Source of the DNA: CAUZWH01 sp965224275
Lineage (GTDB): Bacteria > Pseudomonadota > Alphaproteobacteria > SHVV01
Direction: 5' to 3'
NCBI GenBank assembly: GCA_965224275.1
Contig: CBDCYR010000006.1
Coordinates: forward strand, 186,001 to 250,000
DNA: 64,000 nucleotides
Shown piece after piece: positions 32,330 through 40,306 of this stretch. A program made the translations under genes and the position numbers. The number at the start of each line of letters is the position of its first letter. Position 1 is the first letter of the stretch. The notes beneath the pieces are model-generated. The model saw nothing but the letters and a program-made list of their open reading frames with translations. It was not told where the DNA came from and did not search any database.

Positions 32330-32907
32330 GCAAGCGACCGCAAAAAACCAAGCGTAGGAAAACCACCGGCGAGGACCGGTTGCCGGGCGATCCGACCGCG
32401 GCCGAACTGATCGATCGGATCATCCGGGTCGACCAGGCCGGCGAATATGGCGCGCGCCGCATCTATGAGGGGCAACTCGCGGTTATGCGCGAGGGACCGG
32501 CCAAGGAAAAAGTTCGCCACATGGCCGAGCAGGAAGCGCGCCATCTCGAGATTTTTGACGAACTGATCACCACCCGGCGCGCCCGCCCAACGCTGCTGAC
32601 GCCGCTGTGGCACGTCGCCGGGTTTGCGTTGGGGGCCGGAACCGCACTGCTTGGCGACAAGGCAGCGATGGCGTGCACCGTGGCGGTCGAGGAAGTAATC
32701 GATGAGCATTACGCCCAGCAATCGAATGCGCTCGGAGATGACGAAGCACCGTTGCGTCAGGTAATCGACGACGCCCGCGAACAGGAGGTCGAGCATCGCG
32801 ATACCGCGCTGGCCGCCGGCGCCACCGAAACGCCGGGCTACGAAGCGCTGTCTGCGGCCATCAAATCCGGATCACGCCTGGCAATTTGGTTATCGGAGCG
32901 ATTGTAG
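32326..32907 (+). CDS. coq7: demethoxyubiquinone hydroxylase (Coq7)
   Basis: Diiron monooxygenase of 193 aa that hydroxylates 2-polyprenyl-3-methyl-6-methoxy-1,4-benzoquinone in ubiquinone synthesis. Ligand motifs are visible in order: DQAGEYGARRIYEGQ, EQEARHLEIF, VEEVIDEHY and EVEHRDTAL, each holding the E or ExxH residues of the ferritin-like fold. Start 32326 overlaps the dsbB stop, and the first 20 residues are Lys/Arg rich. The protein should be peripheral at the inner membrane. Confidence 0.95.
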   Translation: MSKRPQKTKRRKTTGEDRLPGDPTAAELIDRIIRVDQAGEYGARRIYEGQLAVMREGPAKEKVRHMAEQEARHLEIFDELITTRRARPTLLTPLWHVAGFALGAGTALLGDKAAMACTVAVEEVIDEHYAQQSNALGDDEAPLRQVIDDAREQEVEHRDTALAAGATETPGYEALSAAIKSGSRLAIWLSERL

Positions 32908-32976
32908 CGGTCGCAATTTGGATCGGTCTTATTGGATCAGCCTGGCCGGCCTACTCCCCGGCCCAAATAGATCCCG

Positions 32977-33540
32977 CTACGGCTCGAGTTCGCTATCCCA
33001 GTAAAGATAATCGCGCCAGCTATCGTGCAGGTAGTTGGGGGGAAATTTGCGGCCGTTGTGCTGCAAATCGTAAACGCTGGGCTCGTAAGGCAGGCGTTTG
33101 GGGTGCATGCCGCACTCCTTGAGCAGGCGCCCGCCCTTTTTCAGATTGCAGCCTGCGCAGGCCGTAATCACGTTGTCCCACAGGGTACGACCGCCGCGCG
33201 AGCGCGGGATCATGTGATCGAACGTGAGTTCCTGGGGACTCCCGCAATACTGGCAGCTGAAACTGTCGCGCAGGAACACATTGAACCGGGTAAAAGCGGG
33301 CCGGCGCGCTGGGCTGATATATTGCTTGAGCGCGACCACGCTCGGCAACTGCATCTCGAAGCTCGGCGAGTGGACGGCCCGCTCATATTCACAGACGATG
33401 TTGACGCGATCGAGAAACACGGCTTTGACCGCTTCCTGCCATGACAGCAGCGATAGCGGAAAATAGCTGAGCGGCCGATAGTCCGCATTCAGCACCAGTG
33501 CCGGGCAACTCTCCGGTGAAACCAACACGCCCTCCGACAA
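32977..33540 (-). CDS. HNH endonuclease family protein
   Basis: Protein of 187 aa with a C-terminal HNH nuclease domain: the zinc pair CQYCG, then LTFDHMIPRSRGG with the catalytic His, and CAGCNLKKG with the second pair. An N-terminal region of about 80 residues (ALVLNADYRPLSY, EAVKAVFLDRVNIV) is common to a widely conserved family of chromosomal HNH proteins of unknown role. It is not associated with phage genes here, being convergent with coq7, so it is likely a resident core gene. Confidence 0.93.
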   Translation of the reverse strand: MSEGVLVSPESCPALVLNADYRPLSYFPLSLLSWQEAVKAVFLDRVNIVCEYERAVHSPSFEMQLPSVVALKQYISPARRPAFTRFNVFLRDSFSCQYCGSPQELTFDHMIPRSRGGRTLWDNVITACAGCNLKKGGRLLKECGMHPKRLPYEPSVYDLQHNGRKFPPNYLHDSWRDYLYWDSELEP

Positions 33541-33645
33541 TGATAATACCTAGAGGATCGAGCTAACCCTCAAAAACCCCGCATTTGCGCCGAATTGTGG
33601 CGTGACCGCCGAGAAAACGCCAGCTAATTTCAGATTAGCTCCGTC

Positions 33646-34350
33646 TCAGGCGGTTGCAGCCAATGCGCTCATTGGCAGGTCGTAACCCGATCCCAACAGG
33701 TGTGCGGCGAGGAATTCGGTGCCCATATCGAGCCCCGTCTGATCGATCTGATGGCCCATGCCGTCGCATACATGCCAGATCACGCCAACTTCCGCCGATG
33801 CCAATCCGGCAACCGCTTCGTGCAGTGCTTGCACCGGGACGACCTCATCGCGATCGCCGTGAATCAGGAGCACCGGCGGCCGCGCGCTGACTTCGCTCGC
33901 CAGCTGGTCGGGCGCAATCAGCGAACCCGAAAAGCCGATGATTGCCGCCGGAGGTTGTGGCCGGCGCAGCCCGACATAAAGCGCCATCATGGTCCCTTGC
34001 GAGAAGCCGACCAGCGCCAGCTGCCGATCGGTGAGATTGAGGCGCGCCAACTCATAATCGATAAAGTCGTTGAGGACGGGTGCGACGCTTGCGGCGCCCG
34101 CGGCGATCGAGTCGGGATCACGGCTTTGCAGGCTGAACCATTGCCGGCCGGACGGCGCCATGTCGCAAGCCTCGGGCGCATGCGGTGAACTGAACTCAGC
34201 CTCCGGCAGGTGCGGCGCCCAATAGGGTGCCAGCCCAAGCAGATCGTTGCCGTCAGCCCCTAATCCGTGCAGCAGGATAACCAGCATCGTCGCGGGCTCG
34301 CCACTGGCCGGTGGCTTGGCAGGGCCTTCGAGCGGGCGCGGGTCACTCAT
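33646..34350 (-). CDS. phospholipase/carboxylesterase family hydrolase
   Basis: Alpha/beta hydrolase of 234 aa, like carboxylesterase II and acyl-protein thioesterases. The oxyanion region is ILLHGLGADGNDL, the nucleophile elbow GFSQGTMMAL, and the Asp/His regions are HGDRDEVVP and GMGHQID. The ATG at 34350 overlaps the restored stop of the upstream SDR frame (ATGA), which is the reason to prefer it over ATG 34386. Substrate unknown; cytoplasmic. Confidence 0.9.
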   Translation of the reverse strand: MSDPRPLEGPAKPPASGEPATMLVILLHGLGADGNDLLGLAPYWAPHLPEAEFSSPHAPEACDMAPSGRQWFSLQSRDPDSIAAGAASVAPVLNDFIDYELARLNLTDRQLALVGFSQGTMMALYVGLRRPQPPAAIIGFSGSLIAPDQLASEVSARPPVLLIHGDRDEVVPVQALHEAVAGLASAEVGVIWHVCDGMGHQIDQTGLDMGTEFLAAHLLGSGYDLPMSALAATA

Positions 34351-34414
34351 CCCGAGATACCTGTCATTTCCGTGCTTATCTCCCATAACCGGGCCGCTAC
34401 CGCGGTGTCATAGC

Positions 34415-35200
34415 TTATCTCCGATGACCGCGCGGGTGCGCATTGATCGTAATAACCGCCGCTCGCGCCTTCAACATCCGCCGACGTCGCCAGTAAACGC
34501 TGGTCTTGCCGCCAGCATCAACCGAAATGCCGCTCACACGCATCGCGACAGCAATCCCAGTCTTGGCCAGCCACCTATTGTTGCTGCCAAACCTGGTGCG
34601 CACGAACCCGGGGTGCAGCGCATTGGCGGTCACGCGAGTGCCGTCCAACCGGCGTGCAAGTTCATAGGTGAAGAGAATGTTGGCCAGCTTGGATTGCGAA
34701 TAGGCGCGCCATCCCGCATAGGATTTGCCGCCCTCAAGATCGTCGAAATCGATCTGCCCGCGCTGGTGGGCGGCCGAGGCAACGTTGACGATCCGGGCCG
34801 GCGCGCTCGCCTTCAATAAGTCGATCAGTTCATGGGTAAGCAGAAAGTAGTTGAGATGATTCAATGCCCACGTCATCTCGATGCCATCGGCGCTCTCCGC
34901 CCGCTGCATGAAAATCGCGCCGGCGTTGTTGAGCAACACATCGAGCCGGTCACAGCGGGCGCGAATGTCGGCCGCCACCCGCCGGACATCATCAAGCCGC
35001 GATAGGTCCGCCTGAAGGAACTCGATGTGCTGGTTTTGCGCCTGGCGCCGCAGGCTTTCGACGACCGACCGCCCCTTCTCCGCATTGCGGCTGACCAGGA
35101 CCAGCGATGCACCGGCCTCCGCAAGACGCAGAGCCGCCTGCTTGCCGACCCCGTCGGTCGCGCCGGTAATCACGACCGTTTTGCCGCGCATATCGGTCAT
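34415..35200 (-). CDS. SDR family oxidoreductase, C-terminus frameshifted
   Basis: Retinol-dehydrogenase-like short-chain dehydrogenase. Cofactor motif TGATDGVGK at 13-21, LNNAGAIF, Ser in VASAAHQ and the active site YSQSKLANI. The frame as read ends at 34415 with an arginine-rich tail (WRRRRMLKAR). Around 34490, moving by one base gives LATSADVEGASGGYY, then VAARLWEISTEMTGISG and a stop at 34347 that overlaps the next gene start (ATGA). That is the normal end for this family, so one base (C in TACCTGG) is missing, either by mutation or by assembly error. The intact length would be about 284 aa. Confidence 0.88.
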   Translation of the reverse strand: MTDMRGKTVVITGATDGVGKQAALRLAEAGASLVLVSRNAEKGRSVVESLRRQAQNQHIEFLQADLSRLDDVRRVAADIRARCDRLDVLLNNAGAIFMQRAESADGIEMTWALNHLNYFLLTHELIDLLKASAPARIVNVASAAHQRGQIDFDDLEGGKSYAGWRAYSQSKLANILFTYELARRLDGTRVTANALHPGFVRTRFGSNNRWLAKTGIAVAMRVSGISVDAGGKTSVYWRRRRMLKARAAVITINAHPRGHRR

Positions 35201-35244
35201 TGGTGAATCGGACTGTTTAACAATACGGGCTCAGGCAGACGCGC

Positions 35245-35886
35245 TCATGGGGGCCGACTTTTGGGATCGCGCGCTTGTGCGACACCAATCATGCTGTCGC
35301 GGTTCACGAGCTGGGCGAGCTCGGGCGCCGACATATCCTCGGTGCCATCGGGACGCAGCGGCAACACCATGTAGCGCAAGTCGGCGGTCGAATCGACCAC
35401 CCGAATCTCGACATTATCCGGCAGCTCGGTGCCAAATTCGCGCAGCACGGCACGAGGGTCGATCACCGTGCGTGAACGATAGGCATGGCTTTTGTACCAC
35501 GCGGGCGGAATGCCGAGCAGCTTGCGCGGGTAGCAACTGCACAGCGTACAAACGATAACGTTGTGAACCTGGGGCGTGTCCTCGACGACCGCCAGCTTCG
35601 GCGCATGCGACATGTCAACGCCCATGGTCTCGACGGCGGCTGTGCCGTCGCGCAACAACAGCGCCTTGAACCGCGGATCGGTCCAGGCGCGGGCAACAAC
35701 CTCGGCACCCTTCTCGGGGGTGCGCGATTCCATGTCCTCCATCTGGCGGCGGATAGCATCGGCGGTGAGGAGGTCCTTTTCGATCAGCAATTCGCGAATC
35801 GTCTGTTCGAGGATCTCGTATTTGGTGGGTGCGCGATCGATATCCTCAATCGGCGCGTGATCATCGTGGGTGTGCGATTCGGCCAT
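35245..35886 (-). CDS. nthA: nitrile hydratase alpha subunit / thiocyanate hydrolase gamma-like
   Basis: Metal-binding subunit of 213 aa. The claw-setting motif is VCTLCSC with C113, C116 and C118 (the latter two are the residues oxidised to sulfinic and sulfenic acid); Thr at position 114 is typical of cobalt enzymes, where iron enzymes have Ser. Start at 35886 gives the acidic, His-rich MAESHTHDDH end. It follows the two halves of a beta subunit, as in split-beta nitrile hydratases and in thiocyanate hydrolase. Predicted reaction: hydration of a nitrile to amide, or of thiocyanate to carbonyl sulfide and ammonia. Confidence 0.92.
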   Translation of the reverse strand: MAESHTHDDHAPIEDIDRAPTKYEILEQTIRELLIEKDLLTADAIRRQMEDMESRTPEKGAEVVARAWTDPRFKALLLRDGTAAVETMGVDMSHAPKLAVVEDTPQVHNVIVCTLCSCYPRKLLGIPPAWYKSHAYRSRTVIDPRAVLREFGTELPDNVEIRVVDSTADLRYMVLPLRPDGTEDMSAPELAQLVNRDSMIGVAQARDPKSRPP

Positions 35887-35888
35887 GA

Positions 35889-35909
35889 CTAGCGGATTCC
35901 ATCCACTAG
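35889..35909. repeat. imperfect palindrome with ATCCACTAG
   Basis: CTAGCGGAT, a 3-bp spacer, and ATCCACTAG form an inverted repeat with one mismatch between the nitrile hydratase genes, covering the stop codon of the middle gene. The same 9-mer appears in three other intergenic places: 44080-44088 (reverse), 44192-44200 and 59914-59922. Confidence 0.7.
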
Positions 35910-36187
35910 GATGCCGGATCGAGCCAGTGCTCGTAGATATCCGCGACCAGCGTGTCGTTCGCCTTCCCCGTGTAGTCCGACCATAAATGCGTCTGGTCGA
36001 AGCGCACACGGTAAAGCTCAATCTCGGGCAATCCGTCGCGGTGATAAGCGAGCTCTTCGGGGTTGCGAAAGGCGCCGAGATCAGCCTCCACGACCCCCTC
36101 TTTGCCGCGCAAATAATAAGGCGTGCGGCAATGACCGGTCGGCACTGTGGTCTTGACGCGAATGCGATCGCCCGATTTGAACGTCAT
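35906..36187 (-). CDS. nitrile hydratase beta subunit, C-terminal half as a separate protein
   Basis: Protein of 93 aa equal to the SH3-like C-terminal domain of nitrile hydratase beta: FKSGDRIRVKT, GHCRTPYYLRGKEGVVE, then LYRVRFDQTHLWSDY. In standard enzymes it is fused to an N-terminal helical domain; here that domain is the upstream gene, whose stop overlaps this start by ATGA (36184-36187). In thiocyanate hydrolase the alpha subunit has this role. It packs on the metal subunit and shapes the active site. Confidence 0.9.
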   Translation of the reverse strand: MTFKSGDRIRVKTTVPTGHCRTPYYLRGKEGVVEADLGAFRNPEELAYHRDGLPEIELYRVRFDQTHLWSDYTGKANDTLVADIYEHWLDPAS

Positions 36188-36591
36188 CCCGCTCCTCCTT
36201 CAACGCCGCCTTCTCGCGCCGCTTCATTTCGCATCGCATCATCTCGCACCGCATTTTGGCGGGCATGAAAGTCGCGCATCAAGCGTGCCTCGACCTCGGC
36301 AAAACGCGCATCGACTTCAGCTTCATCAACCACACCGCGCTCGATCAACAGCGTGCGGATCGATTCCATCCATAGTTCGTAATACGACAGCCCTTTGTAG
36401 AGGTCGTTGGGCACGCCTTCCATGACCCGACGTTGGGCATCGACCGTGAACAGCGAGCAGGGCGGTTCGACGAGTAGCCGAAAAATCGCGTCGACCCGGC
36501 GTTCGAACAACGTCGGGGTATGGGCATCGCTCCCGACCGGCCCGGCCGAGGAGCCGCCAAGGTCGTTTTGCGCACGCTCCAGGCTTTTCAT
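36184..36591 (-). CDS. nitrile hydratase beta subunit, N-terminal half as a separate protein
   Basis: Protein of 135 aa corresponding to the helical N-terminal domain of the beta subunit (thiocyanate hydrolase beta-like). Landmarks are a LFERRVDAIFRLLVEP helix in place of the usual W-E-R-R-V entry, then SYYELWMESIRTLLIERGVV, the segment that normally reads YYExWLxxLExLLxEKG. It is the first gene of the minus-strand operon beta-N, beta-C, alpha. The ATG at 36591 is used (MKSLERAQNDLG). Confidence 0.85.
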   Translation of the reverse strand: MKSLERAQNDLGGSSAGPVGSDAHTPTLFERRVDAIFRLLVEPPCSLFTVDAQRRVMEGVPNDLYKGLSYYELWMESIRTLLIERGVVDEAEVDARFAEVEARLMRDFHARQNAVRDDAMRNEAAREGGVEGGAG

Positions 36592-36714
36592 GTCAGCACC
36601 TTCAAACGATGAGTTTAGGTTCAAGGTTTTGCCGACTCAAGGATCCGTCGGGGGCACAAAACTTTACGCGTCCAGGCAGCCTCCGTAGTGTTGCCGCGAA
36701 CGCGGAGACCGGCC

Positions 36715-37389
36715 ATGACCAACGAACCCGAACACGGCGTCCAAGACGATGCCATGAAGCGTGCCGGCTACGGCGAACGCATTGGTTTTGGCGAGCGCCC
36801 AGCCCTGGTCGCGGTCGACATTATTCGAGCGTTCACCGAAGCAAGCTATCGCTTCGTCTGCGACATGGACGTTCAAATCGGCAACAACAATCGCATCATC
36901 GGTGCGGCGCGCCCCAAAGCGGTGCCGATTATCTTCACCACCGTTTGGTACGACGACCCCGACCTTAAAGATGCTGGAATTTGGGGTATCAAACTCAAAG
37001 GCGCAGAAGACCTGCGCTTCGGGACGCCGGCGGTCGAAGTTGATCCGCGTCTCGACCAGCAAGACGGCGATGCGGTGCTGATGAAGAAATATGCATCGAG
37101 TTTCTTCGGCACCGATCTCGCTGCCCGCCTCAACGCACAGCGGATCGATACCGTGATTATTACCGGTGCATCGACCAGTGGCTGCGTACGCGCAACCGCG
37201 GTCGACGCCATCCAAAATGGTTTCCGTCCGATCGTCGTCAGCGACGGCGTCGGCGACCGCTGGCCGCCGGCCCACGAGCAGGCGCTCTATGACATTCACG
37301 CAAAGTATGCCGATGTGGTAGATACCGACGAGGTCGTGACTTATCTCGATGGACTGCCGAGTCAACGTCGCAACACCGCGACCGGATAA
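36715..37389 (+). CDS. isochorismatase-family amidohydrolase (N-carbamoylsarcosine amidase-like)
   Basis: Cysteine hydrolase of 224 aa. The catalytic triad D35 (VAVDIIRAF), K124 or K125 (LMKKYASSFF) and C157 (GASTSGCVRATAVD) is clear, and the SGCVRATAVD form is that of N-carbamoylsarcosine amidase and maleamate amidase rather than isochorismatase. It is divergent from the nitrile hydratase operon with about 120 bp between starts. It could hydrolyse the amide made by that enzyme; this is inference from position and chemistry. Confidence 0.88.
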   Translation: MTNEPEHGVQDDAMKRAGYGERIGFGERPALVAVDIIRAFTEASYRFVCDMDVQIGNNNRIIGAARPKAVPIIFTTVWYDDPDLKDAGIWGIKLKGAEDLRFGTPAVEVDPRLDQQDGDAVLMKKYASSFFGTDLAARLNAQRIDTVIITGASTSGCVRATAVDAIQNGFRPIVVSDGVGDRWPPAHEQALYDIHAKYADVVDTDEVVTYLDGLPSQRRNTATG

Positions 37390-37498
37390 TTAGCCGTGTG
37401 ATCGACGCAAGCTACCGACTTGCACCAGTTGAGAGCCCCGCGCAAAATGCTACGCTTTTCTTGTAGCCCGCTACCCCGTCAAACGAGCGGAATGAAAC

Positions 37499-37870
37499 AT
37501 GTTGGTCAACAAACTAGAGCACTACAACATCGTCACGGAAAAGCTCGACGAGACGGTTGAGTTTTACGAAAAAATCGTCGGCCTTGCGAATGGCGAGCGA
37601 CCTAACTTCAAATTCCCGGGCGCGTGGCTTTACGCCGGCGAGGATCCCGTTGTGCATCTGATGCAACTCGGCGAGGAACGTGACCGCGGCTCCGGCTCGA
37701 TCGATCATGTTGCGTTTCGCGGCGGCGACTATGCGTCCTACAAAAAACACCTCGAAACGAACAGCATCGACTACGACGAGCGTTTCGTTGAGGACATATC
37801 GATGCACCAAATATTCATCAAGGACCCCAACGGGGTGAAGGTCGAAATCAACTTTCTCGTACAGAGTTAA
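37499..37870 (+). CDS. VOC family protein
   Basis: Single vicinal-oxygen-chelate module pair of 123 aa: LEHYNIVTEKLDETVEFYEKIVGL at the first half and IDHVAFRGGDYASYKKHL in the second, with a metal Glu in GVKVEINF. The order H...E fits glyoxalase/bleomycin-resistance-type enzymes. It precedes the fumarylacetoacetate hydrolase-family gene by 93 bp on the same strand, suggesting a short aromatic-acid-type catabolic unit. Substrate unknown. Confidence 0.88.
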   Translation: MLVNKLEHYNIVTEKLDETVEFYEKIVGLANGERPNFKFPGAWLYAGEDPVVHLMQLGEERDRGSGSIDHVAFRGGDYASYKKHLETNSIDYDERFVEDISMHQIFIKDPNGVKVEINFLVQS

Positions 37871-37963
37871 CGCGTCAGCCGAGCGGCCACGGCTGAACCG
37901 CGGCGCTCGTTTCACTTTTCACACGACATTTCAATCAAACGCGACGCAAGCAAGGAGAGGTTT

Positions 37964-38995
37964 ATGCGTATTTACAACTATCAAAACGGGTCCCAGCGGC
38001 GCCTCGCTGTTCTCGACGATAAAAGCCTGGTCGACGTGATCGACGCGCTCGGCGGACCGCGCAAGCTCGCGCCACGCGACCGCGACGCGCTCAACGACAC
38101 CATCTCATTCATCGAAACGGGTAACCGCGGCCTTGGTCTCGCACGCAAGGCGATCCGCGAAAGCCGCAAGAGCGGCAAAGGTCGGCGCAGCCTCGCGCGC
38201 ACCAAATTGTTTGCCCCGATCGAGCCCGCCGTCATCCTCTGTTCGGGCGAAAACTACTGGGACCACCGCGACGAAAAACCCGTGGTCGAGGGCAAGGAGC
38301 CCGAGTTCTTCATCAAGCTGCAGCAATGCACCAACGGCCCCTATGACGACATCATCTACGAACCCAAGATCACCAAGAAATTGGACTACGAAACCGAGCT
38401 TGTGGTCATCATTGGTAAGGGTGCGCCGCGCCACATCGCCAAGAAAGACGCCAAAAACTACATCTACGGTTACACCATCATGAATGATGTAACCGCGAGA
38501 GATCGTCAGGTGAAAATGCGGCCCGACGGCACCTCGCAATATGCGGTCGGCCCCGGCAAGAACTTTGATACCTCGGCTCCGATGGGCCCCTGCATCGTTA
38601 CCGCCGATGAAGTCGGCAATCCCCAAAAGCTGCAACTTCGCACCTTGGTGAACGATCAGGTGCGCCAGAACAACACCACCGGGATGATGATCTGGAGCGT
38701 TTACGATCTCGTTCGATTTTTCTCCGGCTTCGTTACCTTGAAACCGGGGTCGGCGATCTCGACCGGCACGCCCGGCGGCACCGCCTGGGGCACCGACCCT
38801 GAACTCGGCGGCCGCGGGGCTAAAGCGGGGCGCAAAGACATCAGCCTGGCCAAGGGATATCTAAATGTGGGCGATGTCGTGACCTGTGAGATTGACGGGA
38901 TCGGTCATCTGCGCGGGCGCGTCGTTCTTCCCAAAGGCGCAAAAAAGGCCAAGCCGACGGCAAAAAAGGCGACCAAGCGGCGCAAAGCGGCCTAG
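37964..38995 (+). CDS. fumarylacetoacetate hydrolase family protein with basic tail
   Basis: Protein of 343 aa with an N-terminal domain of about 80 residues and the FAH catalytic fold: ILCSGENYWDH, the metal ligands in DYETELVVIIGKG and the later GYTIMNDVTARDRQ (ExE...D pattern), and STGTPGGTAWG. Members hydrolyse or decarboxylate beta-diketo-acid products of aromatic catabolism. The last 18 residues are nearly only Lys, Ala, Arg, Thr and Pro, a tail not usual in the family. A strong AGGAGAGG site lies before ATG 37964. Confidence 0.9.
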   Translation: MRIYNYQNGSQRRLAVLDDKSLVDVIDALGGPRKLAPRDRDALNDTISFIETGNRGLGLARKAIRESRKSGKGRRSLARTKLFAPIEPAVILCSGENYWDHRDEKPVVEGKEPEFFIKLQQCTNGPYDDIIYEPKITKKLDYETELVVIIGKGAPRHIAKKDAKNYIYGYTIMNDVTARDRQVKMRPDGTSQYAVGPGKNFDTSAPMGPCIVTADEVGNPQKLQLRTLVNDQVRQNNTTGMMIWSVYDLVRFFSGFVTLKPGSAISTGTPGGTAWGTDPELGGRGAKAGRKDISLAKGYLNVGDVVTCEIDGIGHLRGRVVLPKGAKKAKPTAKKATKRRKAA

Positions 38996-39109
38996 ACGTT
39001 AAGCAGAAAGGCGGGGGCCGCGCGCCTACGGGTTCCGCCTGCTATTGAGTCTTTTGAGTTCGATCGAGTAATCGCGACAGTCGCAGTCGGTTCGCCGTAA
39101 GATCGGCGG

Positions 39110-39309
39110 ATGGAATCGGTTCTCATCGCGCTCATCATCATCGCTCTGGTCGCGACGCTCGGTGTTCTGGCGGCGGGATTGTTCTCGATGGTCCGCGGCG
39201 GCGCGTTTAATAAAAACACAGCAACAATCTGATGCGGGCGCGAATCGGAACGCAGGCGACGACCGTGATCCTGGTCCTTATCTATTGGCTGGCCTATGCG
39301 AGGGGCTGA
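39110..39309 (+). pseudogene. HIG1-domain twin transmembrane protein, frameshifted
   Basis: Starts MESVLIALIIIALVATLGVL (first helix), then GLFSMVRGGAFN. As read, it stops at TGA 39230. Adding one A to the run AAAAA at 39212-39216 restores NKKHSNNLMRARIG, the second helix TTVILVLIYWLAYARG and a stop at 39307-39309 that overlaps the ATG of the cobalamin adenosyltransferase (TGATG). That is the standard HIG1/twin-TM protein seen at this position in related genomes. The missing A in a homopolymer may be mutation or assembly error. Inner membrane; role in respiratory complex assembly is likely for the family. Confidence 0.75.
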
Positions 39310-39872
39310 TGGTCAAACTAACCAAGATTTACACCCGCGGCGGCGATAACGGACAAACCTCACTCGGCGGTGGCGGGCGCGTCGCCAAGCATGATGTTCG
39401 GGTGGCCGCTTATGGCACGGTCGATGAAGCCAACGCAGCCGTGGGTCTGGCGCGCCTCCATACGACGGGTAACGAAGATGCCATGCTGGCGCGCATCCAA
39501 GACGATCTATTCGACTTGGGCGCCGATCTCTGCCGGCCCGGGTCGGGTGACGATGACGAAGGCGCGTTGCGCATCGTCCAAATCCAGGTCGATCGACTCG
39601 AGGCTGAGATCGATTCGATGAACGGGCAACTCTCCGATCTCACATCGTTCGTTTTGCCAGGCGGCACGCCGGCATCGGCAAACCTGCATCTCGCACGCAC
39701 GATCACCCGGCGCGCCGAACGCTTGATTACAGAACTCGCGGCAGGCGAAACCATCAATCCGCTGGCGATCAAGTTCATCAACCGCCTGTCGGATCATTTC
39801 TTCGTTCTCGGCCGTTTTCTAAACGACAAGGGAGCGCAGGACGTTTTGTGGCGCCCCGGCGCCAATCGCTAG
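39309..39872 (+). CDS. cob(I)yrinic acid a,c-diamide adenosyltransferase, PduO-type
   Basis: ATP:corrinoid adenosyltransferase of 187 aa, forming adenosylcobalamin in the cytoplasm. Conserved PduO blocks: KIYTRGGDNGQTSL (ATP-binding N-terminus), YGTVDEANAAVGLAR, and the C-terminal RTITRRAERLI and FINRLSDHFFVLGR. Start overlaps the stop of the HIG1 gene. The cell needs adenosylcobalamin for the class II ribonucleotide reductase coded at 60.1 kb, which fits. No cobalamin riboswitch is visible upstream. Confidence 0.94.
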   Translation: MVKLTKIYTRGGDNGQTSLGGGGRVAKHDVRVAAYGTVDEANAAVGLARLHTTGNEDAMLARIQDDLFDLGADLCRPGSGDDDEGALRIVQIQVDRLEAEIDSMNGQLSDLTSFVLPGGTPASANLHLARTITRRAERLITELAAGETINPLAIKFINRLSDHFFVLGRFLNDKGAQDVLWRPGANR

Positions 39873-39883
39873 GGAGTGAGGCG

Positions 39884-40306
39884 ATGCGACCCCAACTTAC
39901 CCATCTCGCGCTACACGTTCGCGACCTCAACGCAATGGTTGATTTCTACAGCGATTATTGCGATCTCGCGGTAGTGCATGATCGCCGCCGCGACGGCGGC
40001 CACGTGGTGTGGCTCGCAGAAGCCGGCCGCGAAGAGGAATTCGTGATCGTTCTGATTGATGGCGGACCGGGACGCGATCAACGTGATGGTGATTTCAGCC
40101 ACCTCGGCTTTGCACTCGAGAGCCGCGACGCCGTGGATGCGGCCGCGGCCCGAGCAGAGAGCGCCGGCCATCTCATGTGGCCCGCGCGTGAAGAGCCCTA
40201 TCCGGTCGGCTATTATTGCGGCCTGCGCGCTCCCGATGGCAATTGCGTCGAGCTATCCTATGGTCAACCTCTCGGGCCCGGCGCTCCAAGTACGACAACG
40301 ACATGA
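39884..40306 (+). CDS. VOC family protein (glyoxalase I-like)
   Basis: VOC protein of 140 aa, start ATG 39884 after GGGAGTGAGG. It shows LTHLALHVRDLNAMVDFYSDYC with the first metal His, FSHLGFALES with the second, and APDGNCVELSYG with a metal Glu. Like lactoylglutathione lyase, but glutathione contacts cannot be assigned. It lies between the adenosyltransferase and the universal stress protein gene, whose ATG overlaps its TGA. Confidence 0.88.
   Translation: MRPQLTHLALHVRDLNAMVDFYSDYCDLAVVHDRRRDGGHVVWLAEAGREEEFVIVLIDGGPGRDQRDGDFSHLGFALESRDAVDAAAARAESAGHLMWPAREEPYPVGYYCGLRAPDGNCVELSYGQPLGPGAPSTTTT

Noticed and set aside
39000..39109. Cobalamin riboswitch before the adenosyltransferase operon
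   Set aside because: The 110-bp gap is too short for a full element and holds no recognisable B12 box.
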